Assembly: GCA_947478535.1 (NCBI GenBank)
Contig: CANJXD010000201.1
Location: 1-9,453 of the forward strand
Direction of reading: 5' to 3'
Length of the DNA stretch: 9,453 bases
From: Acetobacteraceae bacterium
GTDB taxonomy: Bacteria > Pseudomonadota > Alphaproteobacteria > Acetobacterales > Acetobacteraceae
Shown here: positions 1-9,340 of the stretch, one piece after another
Layout: each line of letters begins with the position of its first letter
How positions within the stretch are numbered: position 1 is the stretch's first letter
Translations under genes and position numbers: made by a program
Notes under the pieces: model-generated
Told to the model about the DNA's origin: nothing
Database searches by the model: none
Seen by the model: the letters and a program-made list of their open reading frames with translations, nothing else

Positions 1-1338
1 GATCGTGGGGTGGGGGAAGACCGTGTGCATCAGGTCAACCTCGGTCGTCTCCAACGTGCGGGCGATGGTGTAGCCCTGGATCATCTCCGTCACCTCGGGC
101 CCGACCATATGCGCGCCGAGCAACTCGCCGGTCTTGGCATCGAACACCGTCTTCACCAGCCCCTCCGGCTCCCCCATCGCAATGGCCTTGCCATTGCCGA
201 TGAAGGGGAAGCGGCCGACCCTGACCTCGTGCCCGAGTTCGCGGGCCTTGGCTTCCGTCAGGCCGACGCTGGCGGCCTGCGGGCGGCAATAGGTGCAGCC
301 CGGGATGTTCAGCACGTCCATCGCATGCGGATGCAGGCCGGCAATCGCCTCCACCGTGATGATCGCCTCATGGGACGCCTTGTGGGCGAGCCAGGGCGGG
401 CCGGTGAGGTCGCCGATGGCATAGACGCCGGGCTCGCCCGTGCGGCCGAAGGCGTCGGTCAGCACATGCGTGCGGTCCACCTGGATCTTCGTGCCTTCGA
501 GGCCGAGCTCTTCCACATTGCCGACGATGCCGACGGCGGAAATCAGGCAATCCGCGGTGATGTCCTGCACCTTGCCAGCGGCCTCGACCACGGCGGTGAC
601 GCTGTTCGCACCCTTGCGGATGCCCTGCACGCGGGCACCTGTCAGCACCGTCATGCCCTGCTTGGTGAAGGCCTTGTGGACGAAGGCGGAAATCTCCGCG
701 TCCTCCACCGGCAGGACGCGGTCCATCACCTCGATCAGCGTGACCTCGGCGCCCATGTTCAGGTAGAAGCTGGCGAATTCGGAGCCGATGGCGCCGGAGC
801 CCATGACGATGAGCTTCTTCGGCAGCGCAGCCGGCGTCATCGCCTCCCGGTAGGTCCAGATCAGCTTGCCGTCCGGCTCCATCCCCGGCAGGACACGGGC
901 GCGGGCGCCGGTGGCGAGGATGATGTGTTTTCCCGAGATTTCGGCAACCGCCTTGCCGTCCTTCGTCACGCTGACCTTGCCAGCCCCGGCCAGCTTGCCC
1001 TGGCCGTCAAATACCGAAACCTTGTTCTTCTTCATCAGGTGCTTGATGCCGCCGGAAAGCTGCCCGGCCACGGCACGGCTGCGCTTGATGACCTTGGCGA
1101 AATCAAACCGGATGTTGTCGGCGGCGAAGCCATAGGCATCGAGGTTGTGCAGGAGGTGGTTGATCTCACTCGCCCGCAGCAGCGCCTTGGTCGGGATGCA
1201 GCCCCAGTTGAGGCAGATACCGCCGAGATTCTCCCGCTCCACGATCGCGGTCTTCATGCCGAGCTGGCTGGCGCGGATCGCGGCGACATAGCCGCCCGGC
1301 CCGCCGCCCACCACCACGATGTCGAATGCCTCGGCCAT
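1..1338 (-). CDS. lpd: Dihydrolipoamide dehydrogenase (E3), C-terminus cut by window edge
   Basis: Flavoprotein E3 of the pyruvate dehydrogenase complex. It reoxidises dihydrolipoyl groups and passes the electrons through FAD to NAD+. Visible in the 446 codons present: N-terminal FAD-binding GGGPGG (residues 11-16), the redox disulfide C42-LNWG-C47 followed by IPTK, the NAD-binding GSGAIG (180-185), the second FAD motif with G309-D310, and the catalytic His443 in the HPT motif of the dimerisation domain. The partner glutamate of that motif and about 20 residues lie beyond the left edge. The start is chosen at ATG 1338, which has GGAGG nine bases upstream. An in-frame ATG at 1347 forms an ATGA overlap with the stop of the preceding gene, but its GGAGG directly abuts it. 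It is the last visible gene of the pdhA-pdhB-pdhC-GNAT-lpd operon, so assignment to PDH is by context; 2-oxoglutarate dehydrogenase may share it. Confidence 0.96.
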   Translation of the reverse strand, partial: MAEAFDIVVVGGGPGGYVAAIRASQLGMKTAIVERENLGGICLNWGCIPTKALLRASEINHLLHNLDAYGFAADNIRFDFAKVIKRSRAVAGQLSGGIKHLMKKNKVSVFDGQGKLAGAGKVSVTKDGKAVAEISGKHIILATGARARVLPGMEPDGKLIWTYREAMTPAALPKKLIVMGSGAIGSEFASFYLNMGAEVTLIEVMDRVLPVEDAEISAFVHKAFTKQGMTVLTGARVQGIRKGANSVTAVVEAAGKVQDITADCLISAVGIVGNVEELGLEGTKIQVDRTHVLTDAFGRTGEPGVYAIGDLTGPPWLAHKASHEAIITVEAIAGLHPHAMDVLNIPGCTYCRPQAASVGLTEAKARELGHEVRVGRFPFIGNGKAIAMGEPEGLVKTVFDAKTGELLGAHMVGPEVTEMIQGYTIARTLETTEVDLMHTVFPHPTI

Positions 1339-1343
1339 CGCCG

Positions 1344-1829
1344 TCATCCTCCGGCTGCGGCGAGGGCGGAAAGCGCCTCACCGGTCAATTGCTGCAGCGT
1401 CCAGCCTTCACGCGGGCGGGCGCCGATGGATCGGTAGAAGGCGATGGAGGGAGCGTTCCAGTCGAGCACGCTCCATTCCATCCGCCCGCATCCCTGGGCC
1501 AAGGCGCGGGCCGCGAGATGCGCGAAGATCGCGCGGCCGATGCCCCTGCCCCGCGCCACCGGTTCCACGAAGACGTCCTCGACATAGAGGCTCGGCCGCC
1601 CGAGGAAGGTGGAGTAGCTGTAATACCAGACGGCGAAGCCGACCGGCCTGCCATCCTGTTCCGCGATCAGGGCTTCCGCCCGGCGAGGCTCGCCGAACAG
1701 GAACTTCTCGAGTACCGCCTCATCCGCCTTCACCTCATGCGAGAGGTTTTCGTAGTCGGCCAACGCGCGGATGAAGTGGAGCACGAGCGCGAGATCCTCG
1801 CGCGTGGCGTCACGGAGAAGCAGGCTCAC
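1344..1829 (-). CDS. GNAT N-acetyltransferase, diamine/spermidine acetyltransferase-like
   Basis: Predicted cytoplasmic acetyl-CoA-dependent N-acetyltransferase of 161 residues, one GNAT domain. Seen: an N-terminal [12 protein letters not shown] helix region, strand 4 [10 protein letters not shown] (81-90), the acetyl-CoA pyrophosphate loop RGRGIG (93-98), and the C-terminal LDWN (122-125) followed by FYRSIGA with Tyr132, the position of the catalytic tyrosine in many GNATs. The VEDVFV and LDWN signatures resemble the SSAT/thialysine acetyltransferase branch, so a polyamine, diamine or amino-acid analogue is a reasonable substrate guess, but this is inference. The start is taken as GTG 1829, because it overlaps the pdhC stop as GTGA and gives the usual family N-terminus; reading upstream to 1880 only adds residues inside pdhC. 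The stop overlaps the possible ATG of lpd as ATGA. These two 4-nt overlaps predict translational coupling inside the pdh operon. Confidence 0.9.
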   Translation of the reverse strand: MSLLLRDATREDLALVLHFIRALADYENLSHEVKADEAVLEKFLFGEPRRAEALIAEQDGRPVGFAVWYYSYSTFLGRPSLYVEDVFVEPVARGRGIGRAIFAHLAARALAQGCGRMEWSVLDWNAPSIAFYRSIGARPREGWTLQQLTGEALSALAAAGG

Positions 1830-3136
1830 AGCATCAAGCTCAGCGGCTCCTCGACGATCTTCTTGAACGCCGCGATCCATTCCGCCGCCAGCGCGCCATC
1901 GACGACGCGGTGATCGACGGACAGCGTGCAGGTCATCACCGTGGCGATGGCCAGCGCGCCGCCCTTCACCACGGGCCGCTGTTCGCCAGCCGAGACGGCG
2001 AGGATGCCGGCCTGGGGCGGGTTGATGATGGCTGCGAAATCCTTCACCCCGAACATGCCCATGTTGGAGATTGAGAAGCCGCCGCCCTGGAAGTCCTCGG
2101 GCTTCAGCTTGCCCGATTTTGCCCGCGCGGCGAGGTCCTTCATCTGCCCGCTGATGGAAGCGAGCCCCTGCTGGTCAGCCCGCCGGATGATCGGCGTGAT
2201 CAGGCCATCCGGGATGCTGACAGCGACCGAAATATCGACGTCGTGGTATTGGAGGATCGCGTCCTCCGTCCAGGTCGCATTCACCCCGGGAAAGCGCCGC
2301 AGCGTGACGGCGGCGGCCTTGATGACGAGGTCATTGACCGAAAGCTTGAAGGCGCCCGGGCCATCCTTCGGCGAGGTCGCGTTCAGGCTGGCGCGGAGCT
2401 TCAGCAGCGCGTCGATCTCGATATCCATCGAGACGTAGAAATGCGGCACCGTCTGCTTCGATTCCGACAGGCGGCGCGCGATGACCTTGCGCATCGGGCT
2501 GTTCGGCACGGCGGTGTGCGGCGCCGTGATGACCGGCGCCGGCGCCTTGGCCACCGGGGCCGCGACCGGCACGGGTGCCGGGGTGGCCACGGGGGTGGCC
2601 ATGGGGGCAGCCACAGGGGCAGCCACAGGGGCGGGCTTCGTGGCCGGACCCTTGGCGAGGGCTGCCTCGATATCCGCCTTGACGATCCGGCCATTCGGCC
2701 CCGTGCCGGCAACCGCCGAAAGATCGACCCCCGATTGCTGCGCCATGCGCCGCGCGAGCGGCGAGGCGATGACGCGGTCACTGGACGCGGCAGGCACCGC
2801 AGCCACAACAGCGGCCGCAACCGGTGCCGTGGCAGCGGCAGGTGCCGCTGCGGCCGGTGCCGGCTTCGCGGCCGGGGCGGCGTTCGCGTCCTCGCCGGGC
2901 TCGACCAGCACGGCGATCACGTCATTCACCTTCACCGCGGCGGTGCCGCCGGCGACGACGATCTTGCCGAGGATGCCCTCATCCACGGCTTCCACTTCCA
3001 TCGTCGCCTTGTCGGTCTCGATCTCGGCGATGATGTCGCCGGCCTTGACCGTATCGCCTTCCTTCTTCAGCCAGCGCGCGAGTGTCCCTTCCGTCATGGT
3101 CGGGGACAGCGCGGGCATCAGGATATTGGTCGCCAT
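1826..3136 (-). CDS. pdhC: Pyruvate dehydrogenase E2, dihydrolipoyl acetyltransferase
   Basis: Core subunit of the PDH complex. It accepts the acetyl group on its lipoyl arm and transfers it to CoA. Domains seen in 436 residues: a single lipoyl domain (1-80) with Lys43 in [10 protein letters not shown] as the lipoylation site; an Ala/Pro-rich flexible linker (about 85-120); a peripheral-subunit-binding domain (about 121-160, with ASPLARRMA and [14 protein letters not shown]); a second Ala/Pro linker (about 165-205); and the catalytic acetyltransferase domain ending in DHRVVDG, with His409 and Asp413 as the catalytic pair. Length and order match alphaproteobacterial E2. It starts 15 nt after the pdhB stop with a GGGGAG ribosome site nine bases before ATG 3136. 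Its stop overlaps the GNAT start by 4 nt. The lipoyl-domain DNA is nearly identical to that of pdhB. Confidence 0.97.
   Translation of the reverse strand: MATNILMPALSPTMTEGTLARWLKKEGDTVKAGDIIAEIETDKATMEVEAVDEGILGKIVVAGGTAAVKVNDVIAVLVEPGEDANAAPAAKPAPAAAAPAAATAPVAAAVVAAVPAASSDRVIASPLARRMAQQSGVDLSAVAGTGPNGRIVKADIEAALAKGPATKPAPVAAPVAAPMATPVATPAPVPVAAPVAKAPAPVITAPHTAVPNSPMRKVIARRLSESKQTVPHFYVSMDIEIDALLKLRASLNATSPKDGPGAFKLSVNDLVIKAAAVTLRRFPGVNATWTEDAILQYHDVDISVAVSIPDGLITPIIRRADQQGLASISGQMKDLAARAKSGKLKPEDFQGGGFSISNMGMFGVKDFAAIINPPQAGILAVSAGEQRPVVKGGALAIATVMTCTLSVDHRVVDGALAAEWIAAFKKIVEEPLSLML
2975..3124 (-). repeat. Lipoyl-domain DNA repeat, copy in pdhC
   Basis: This 150-base stretch encodes the N-terminal part of the pdhC lipoyl domain. 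It aligns without gaps to 4331-4480 in pdhB (constant offset 1356), with about 136 of 150 bases identical by hand count. At the protein level the first 50 aligned residues match at 46 positions. The next 23 match at only 12, so similarity drops abruptly at one end. Confidence 0.85.
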
Positions 3137-3151
3137 CGGCCTGCTCTCCCC

Positions 3152-4489
<1,338 letters not shown>

Positions 4490-4490
4490 C

Positions 4491-5543
4491 TCAGCGGCCT
4501 CCCGCCAGGGCGGCGGCGTCGTCGATCAGGATATCCGTCCAGAGCTCGCTCTCATCCGGCTCGGGCGAGGCCTGGGCGAAATCGGCGCTGTCCTGCACGA
4601 TCGCCTTCACCTCGTCATCGATCACCTTGAGATCGGCTTCCGCGACGCCGAAGCCTTCGAGCAGCAGCTTGCGCGCGGTCTCGATGCAGTCATTCTGCTC
4701 CCGCATCTTCTGCACTTCCTCCCGCGTCCGGTACTTGGCCGGGTCGGACATGGAATGGCCGCGGTAGCGGTAGGTCTTCATCTCCAGCAGGTAGGGGCCG
4801 TTGCCGGCACGGCAGTGGGCGACGGCGCGCTCCCCGGCTTCCCGCACGGCGACGACATCCATGCCGTTCACCTGCTCACCCGGGATGCCCCAGGGGCTGC
4901 CGTTCTTCGACAGGTCCTTGGAGGCGCTGGCACGGTCCACGCTGGTGCCCATGCCGTATTTGTTGTTCTCGATCACGAAGATGCAGGGCAGCTTGAACAG
5001 CGCCGCCAGGTTCAGGCTTTCGAAGACCTGGCCCTGGTTGGAGGCACCCTCGCCGAAATAGGTGACGGCCACGGCACCATCGTCCCGGTACCAGTTCGCG
5101 AAGGCCAGGCCGGCGCCCAGCGAGACCTGCGCGCCCACGATGCCGTGACCGCCATAGAAGCCCTTCTCGCGGGAGAACATGTGCATGCTCCCGCCCTTGC
5201 CCTTGGAATAGCCGCCGATGCGGCCGGTGAGTTCCGCCATCACGCCGCGGGCTTCCATGCCGGTGGCCAGCATATGGCCATGGTCCCGGTAGGAGGTGAT
5301 GACCTGATCGCCCGGCTTCAGGCAGAGTTGCATGCCGACGACGACCGCTTCCTGGCCGATATAGAGGTGGCAGAAGCCACCGATGAGCCCCATGCCGTAA
5401 AGCTGGCCGGCCTTTTCCTCAAAGCGGCGGATCAACAGCATGTCGCGATAGGCGCGGGTGAGCTGTTCCTTACCGATCGAGGGAAGCTTGGCCCCCTTCG
5501 ATGCCCCCTTGCCGCGCGGTGCGCGGGCGGCGGTCTCGGCCAT
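4491..5543 (-). CDS. pdhA: Pyruvate dehydrogenase E1 component, alpha subunit
   Basis: Alpha subunit of the E1 heterotetramer, which decarboxylates pyruvate on ThDP and reductively acetylates the lipoyl arms of E1-beta and E2. In 350 residues: a basic N-terminal tail, [14 protein letters not shown], the conserved [10 protein letters not shown] block, the [10 protein letters not shown] block, the ThDP/Mg motif beginning [11 protein letters not shown] and ending ENN (Asn193-Asn194), and the conserved loop [11 protein letters not shown]. The motif reads G-E-G at 164-166 where the ThDP consensus has G-D-G; glutamate is conservative but worth noting. It is first in the operon, with GGAGG seven bases before ATG 5543. 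The leader has a GAGTC site and an AT-rich candidate promoter. Confidence 0.97.
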   Translation of the reverse strand: MAETAARAPRGKGASKGAKLPSIGKEQLTRAYRDMLLIRRFEEKAGQLYGMGLIGGFCHLYIGQEAVVVGMQLCLKPGDQVITSYRDHGHMLATGMEARGVMAELTGRIGGYSKGKGGSMHMFSREKGFYGGHGIVGAQVSLGAGLAFANWYRDDGAVAVTYFGEGASNQGQVFESLNLAALFKLPCIFVIENNKYGMGTSVDRASASKDLSKNGSPWGIPGEQVNGMDVVAVREAGERAVAHCRAGNGPYLLEMKTYRYRGHSMSDPAKYRTREEVQKMREQNDCIETARKLLLEGFGVAEADLKVIDDEVKAIVQDSADFAQASPEPDESELWTDILIDDAAALAGGR

Positions 5544-5569
5544 GCGGTGTCCTCCTCAGGCTTGCCTTG

Positions 5570-5574
5570 GAGTC
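5570..5574. promoter_or_regulatory. GANTC methylation site in the pdhA leader
   Basis: GAGTC lies 27-31 bases before the pdhA start. It is one of only six GANTC pentamers I found in the window, three of them in gene leaders. In alphaproteobacteria this is the CcrM target, and its hemimethylated state can steer GcrA-dependent transcription. A role here is inferred. Confidence 0.4.
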
Positions 5575-5627
5575 GCATCTACGCGGCCCGGATGGGGCTT
5601 GCAAGAACGACGTGTTGGCAAAAAGCG

Positions 5628-5695
5628 TTGATGCTGCAATGCAATACGTGAATTAACTGCTTTGTGGTTAAGTATTATTCCGGGGTTAAAGACGG
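5628..5695 (-). promoter_or_regulatory. AT-rich candidate promoter region of the pdh operon
   Basis: This stretch is much richer in A+T than its surroundings and is the only such island between pdhA and the upstream gene. On the minus strand it has TTAACC twice, 18 bases apart, and AATAAT, which matches five of six positions of the TATAAT box. No convincing -35 element sits 16-18 bases before AATAAT, so the exact promoter is not fixed. The rest of the 258-base gap holds the GAGTC site, the ribosome site and the hairpin at 5745-5773. Confidence 0.3.
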
Positions 5696-5744
5696 CGTTC
5701 CGCCAGAAGGGAAAGGGCCGGACAGGAAGCCGGAAACGGGCTCA

Positions 5745-5773
5745 CCGCCCTGCCCCGAAGGACAGGACGGCGG
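5745..5773 (-). terminator. UUCG-capped hairpin downstream of the NALNP repeat gene
   Basis: On the minus-strand transcript, CCTGTCC pairs with GGGCAGG around a UUCG tetraloop: seven pairs including one U-G, with the loop closed by C-G. An outer CCGC/GCGG pairing adds four pairs across a three-base bulge. It begins 29 bases after the repeat-gene stop. No U-run follows, so it may act as a 3'-end stabiliser or a factor-assisted terminator rather than a classic intrinsic terminator. Confidence 0.45.
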
Positions 5774-5801
5774 CGCTTTCCGGGGCGGGAAGCAGGAGCG
5801 T

Positions 5802-6224
5802 TCAGCGCAGCACGTCGAGCGTGACGCCGGAGGGCAGCACGATGGACAGGAGGCCCGGCCCCTGCGTGGCAGGCCGGGCGGCCCCGTTGACCGCGGCACC
5901 GTTCTCCTTGACGCCGTTCGGGTTCAGCGCATTCGGGTTCAGCGCGTTCGGGTTCAGCGCATTCGGGTTCAGCGCATTCGGGTTCAGCGCATTCGGGTTC
6001 AGCGCGTTCGGGTTCAGCGCATTCGGGTTCAGCGCATTCGGGTTCAGCGCATTCGGGTTCAGCGCATTCGGGTTCAGCGCATTCGGGTTCAGCGCGTTGG
6101 ACGCCAAGCCGTTGGACGCCAAGCCGTTGCCCGTGATCAAGGCGCTGGCCGGAGCGGTGAAGGAAAGGCCGATCGCGGCGGTGGCGGCGAAGGCGACGGC
6201 GAAGCGGGTCATGGAGCGGGTCAT
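5802..6224 (-). CDS. Small exported protein of period-5 Asn repeats (NALNP x12)
   Basis: I do not recognise a named family. The 140-residue product starts with a Sec-type signal peptide: basic MTRSMTR, a hydrophobic Ala/Phe-rich core to about residue 23, then APASA with predicted cleavage after Ala28. The mature part has Asn every five residues from 33 to 113: two NGLAS units, twelve perfect NALNP units (43-102), then [10 protein letters not shown] and NGAAR, giving the consensus N-[G/A]-[L/V/A]-x-x. A non-repeat tail ends in a hydrophobic segment, [16 protein letters not shown]. There is no Cys and no catalytic motif in the mature part. A regular Asn ladder suggests a solenoid, but this is inference. 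ATG 6224 is chosen because it starts the signal peptide and has AGGA nine bases upstream; the longer reading to 6419 adds an Arg-rich stretch that does not look like protein. The gene is divergent from the dioxygenase and stands alone. Confidence 0.75.
   Translation of the reverse strand: MTRSMTRFAVAFAATAAIGLSFTAPASALITGNGLASNGLASNALNPNALNPNALNPNALNPNALNPNALNPNALNPNALNPNALNPNALNPNALNPNALNPNGVKENGAAVNGAARPATQGPGLLSIVLPSGVTLDVLR
5919..6098 (-). repeat. 15-bp tandem array, 12 units, coding NALNP
   Basis: Twelve 15-base units that differ at only one position, A or G on the plus strand, giving the synonymous Asn codons AAT (nine units) or AAC (three units). Reading the plus strand from 5919 the variant order is A G A A A G A A A A A G. 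Positions 5941-6000 and 6001-6060 are identical, so a four-unit block was duplicated. The unit is a multiple of three, so gain or loss of copies keeps the frame. Confidence 0.95.
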
Positions 6225-6486
6225 CGGTCTGTTTCCTGTGATCGGCCGGCGGTCATCGCCGGGCGTGGACACACCATGCCGTCGCCAAGTTTCACGCCAA
6301 TGGCGCGTGCCGGAAACCTGGCATCGCGCCGTGTTACAGTTCCTTCGCGGCGGGTGCGGCTCGCCTCGCCGTTGAAACACTGTGGCGCGCCGTGCTTCTG
6401 GCAGGTACCCCGGCGACACTGTAAGTTGCGGGAAGGCACGCGCGGCCGAGATGCGCGGCGTTCAGGCACCCGGACCCCGACTGACC
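6225..6486. other. Divergent intergenic region between repeat gene and dioxygenase
   Basis: These 262 bases hold the leaders of two divergent genes and no gene I can support. An inverted repeat at 6246-6262 (CCGGCG, five-base loop, CGCCGG) lies 22 bases before the repeat-gene start and could form in its leader RNA. ACACTGT occurs twice, at 6377 and 6416. I could not identify a convincing -35/-10 pair on either strand. Confidence 0.4.
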
Positions 6487-7515
6487 ATGATCCGCAGGCT
6501 TCTGCTGCCGTTGCAGGCCCTCGCTGTCGCGACAACGGCGAAATCCTTCCGCGACAATCCGGTGATCGGCAGCCCGCGCCTGAACCGTTGGGGCCTTCAC
6601 GTTCTGCGCCGCCGCGCCGCCGCCGCCGTCGCCACCTGGCGGCGCGCCCGCCTGGCCGCCCTCGTGCCAGCCGAGGACCGGGAGGCATTCCTGCGGGATG
6701 GCTACCTCGTGAAGCCGAATTTCCTGCCCCAGGCGCAGTTCGAGGCCCTGCGCGCCGAAATCCTCGCCCACCGCGCGCCCTGCCGCGAATTCATCGATGG
6801 CTCCACCATGACGCGGCAATTGCCGCTGGACCCGGCGGCGCTGCGCGACCTGCCGGTGGCGCGGGAAGCCCTGCTGAGCTCCCGCTACCTGGGCCTGCAC
6901 GCCTTCATCGGCGCCTATCGCCGCCGCCCCTACCTGTTCGTGCAGAGCGTCTTCAGCGGGGTGCGGGACGCGCCGCCGGATGTGCAGAGCCACTTCCACG
7001 CGGATACCTTCCACGCGACGGTCAAATCCTGGCTGCTGCTGACGCCGGTGGCGCCGGGCGAGGCCGGCTTCACCTACATCCCCGGCTCCCACCGCCCCAG
7101 CCGGCGGCGGGAGGCGTGGGAACGGCACGTGTCGCTCACCGCCCATGCCCACCAGGACCGGCTGACGGGGGAAGGCTCGCTTCGCATCTCGGAGGCGGAA
7201 TTGCACCGGCTGGGCTACGCCCCGCCGCTGAAGATCGCGGCCGCGCCGAACACGCTCATCATCGCCGATACCAGCGGCTTCCACCGACGCGGGCTGAGCG
7301 ATGGTTTTGCCTGCCGGATTTCGATCTGGGCCTATAGCCGCAGCAACCCCTTCATCCCCTGGTGGTCCGGGGACCCGCTGCCGGGGCCGCTGCATGGCAT
7401 GGCGGCGCGGCTGCTGGGCCATGCGCGGCGGTTGCTGGGGATGCGAGCGCGCAGCGGATGGCGGGAGGCGACGGAGGCCTCACCCGCCGATCCGCACCGG
7501 CTGCCAGAGGCTTGA
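6487..7515 (+). CDS. Phytanoyl-CoA dioxygenase (PhyH)-like Fe(II)/2-oxoglutarate oxygenase
   Basis: Predicted non-haem iron oxygenase of 342 residues that would couple 2-oxoglutarate decarboxylation to hydroxylation of an unknown substrate. Seen: a basic/hydrophobic N-terminus (MIRRLLLPLQALAVATTAKSF) that resembles neither a clean signal peptide nor a full membrane helix; AFLRDGYLVKPNFL, typical of the start of the PhyH fold; the iron triad HxD at His171-Ala-Asp173 in SHFHADTFH with the distal His266 in SGFHRRG; GFTYIPGSH between them; and Arg277 placed to bind the 2-oxoglutarate carboxylate. The start is uncertain: ATG 6487 fits the family but has a weak ribosome site, and in-frame ATGs at 6451 and 6382 are possible. 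It is the only plus-strand gene and converges on ftsB with four bases between stop codons. The family acts on phytanoyl-CoA, sugars, lipids or natural products, and nothing here identifies the substrate. Confidence 0.85.
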   Translation: MIRRLLLPLQALAVATTAKSFRDNPVIGSPRLNRWGLHVLRRRAAAAVATWRRARLAALVPAEDREAFLRDGYLVKPNFLPQAQFEALRAEILAHRAPCREFIDGSTMTRQLPLDPAALRDLPVAREALLSSRYLGLHAFIGAYRRRPYLFVQSVFSGVRDAPPDVQSHFHADTFHATVKSWLLLTPVAPGEAGFTYIPGSHRPSRRREAWERHVSLTAHAHQDRLTGEGSLRISEAELHRLGYAPPLKIAAAPNTLIIADTSGFHRRGLSDGFACRISIWAYSRSNPFIPWWSGDPLPGPLHGMAARLLGHARRLLGMRARSGWREATEASPADPHRLPEA

Positions 7516-7519
7516 GCCT

Positions 7520-7906
7520 TCAGAAAAGCCGGCGGTCGTTGCCGTAGGGGACGACGATCTCGTTCGGCCCGACCATGTTCAACAATTGCCGCGCCCGTTC
7601 ATCCAACTGATCGCGGTCCAGGCGTTCGCCACGCAGGCCGTGGACTCGGCGTTCCATCGTCTCCAGGTCCCGCGTCGCACGATCGAGGTCGGCCCGGGCT
7701 TCGGCGATCACGATCTGCCGCTGCTCAGCCGCGATCAGGCCTCGCTCGCCATGCACGGCGTGCCAGACGAAATACCCCGCCGTCGCCAGGAACATCACGG
7801 GCAGCACTGCCCCGCGGAGCGTCCGCACGATTGCCGCCCATACCCCCGGGCGGCGCTCCGGCGCCATGAAATGATCAGACACGCTTTCGAGCCCCCCGCC
7901 CGTCAT
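7520..7906 (-). CDS. ftsB: Septum formation initiator, FtsB/DivIC family
   Basis: Small bitopic division protein that links FtsL and FtsQ in the divisome. The product of up to 128 residues has a short cytoplasmic N-terminus, one membrane helix (about 32-50, GAVLPVMFLATAGYFVWHAV), the family signature GERGL directly after it, a coiled coil (about 55-95, rich in Glu, Arg, Asp and Leu) and a C-terminal RQLLNMVGPNEIVVPY block usual for alphaproteobacterial members. It sits immediately downstream of eno, as in many alphaproteobacteria. The start is not settled: ATG 7906 has AGGA only two bases upstream, GTG 7882 has a G-run about nine bases upstream, and ATG 7867 has no visible site. All give the same helix and coiled coil. 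Confidence 0.88.
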   Translation of the reverse strand: MTGGGLESVSDHFMAPERRPGVWAAIVRTLRGAVLPVMFLATAGYFVWHAVHGERGLIAAEQRQIVIAEARADLDRATRDLETMERRVHGLRGERLDRDQLDERARQLLNMVGPNEIVVPYGNDRRLF

Positions 7907-7918
7907 CGTCCTGTCAGG

Positions 7919-7923
7919 GAATC
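7919..7923. promoter_or_regulatory. GANTC methylation site in the ftsB leader
   Basis: GAATC lies 13-17 bases before the ATG at 7906. It is the CcrM target sequence of alphaproteobacteria. Division genes are known CcrM/GcrA targets in Caulobacter, which makes this position plausible, but regulation here is inferred. Confidence 0.4.
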
Positions 7924-7975
7924 AGAACCGAGCCGCCCTGTCCAGGGAAAGGTTGTTAATCGCTGTCAACAGGCC

Positions 7976-7999
7976 TCGGCGGCGCCCCCACGCCGCCGA
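7976..7999 (-). terminator. GC hairpin between eno and ftsB
   Basis: Perfect nine-base stem (TCGGCGGCG / CGCCGCCGA) with a six-base loop, starting 15 bases after the eno stop on the minus-strand transcript. No U-run follows. It probably acts as a partial terminator or processing/stability barrier separating eno from ftsB. The remaining 107-base gap contains TTGACA at 7964-7969 (minus strand), a perfect -35 box, but no good -10 box at the right distance. Confidence 0.5.
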
Positions 8000-8013
8000 A
8001 AGCCGGCCTGACT

Positions 8014-9324
<1,311 letters not shown>

Positions 9325-9340
9325 TTAAACGCGTGCGGCC

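Noticed and set aside
5653..5689. Three TTAA motifs as a CtrA binding site (TTAA-N7-TTAA)
   Set aside because: The gaps between them are 11 and 14 bases, not 7, so the CtrA consensus is not met.
6221..6688. Minus-strand Arg/Gly-rich frame opposite the oxygenase start
   Set aside because: Low-complexity composition typical of antisense GC-rich DNA; no motif or ribosome site.
5664..7337. Plus-strand frame through the NALNP array (repeats read as RVQRI)
   Set aside because: It crosses the divergent promoter region, has no signal peptide or usable ribosome site, and overlaps the oxygenase in the wrong frame. The A/G variants are non-synonymous (Ile/Val) in this frame but silent on the minus strand.
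7941..7969. TTGACA as a complete sigma-70 promoter for ftsB
   Set aside because: The -35 box is perfect, but at 16-18 bases downstream the sequence is CCCTGG/CCTGGA/CTGGAC, nothing like TATAAT.
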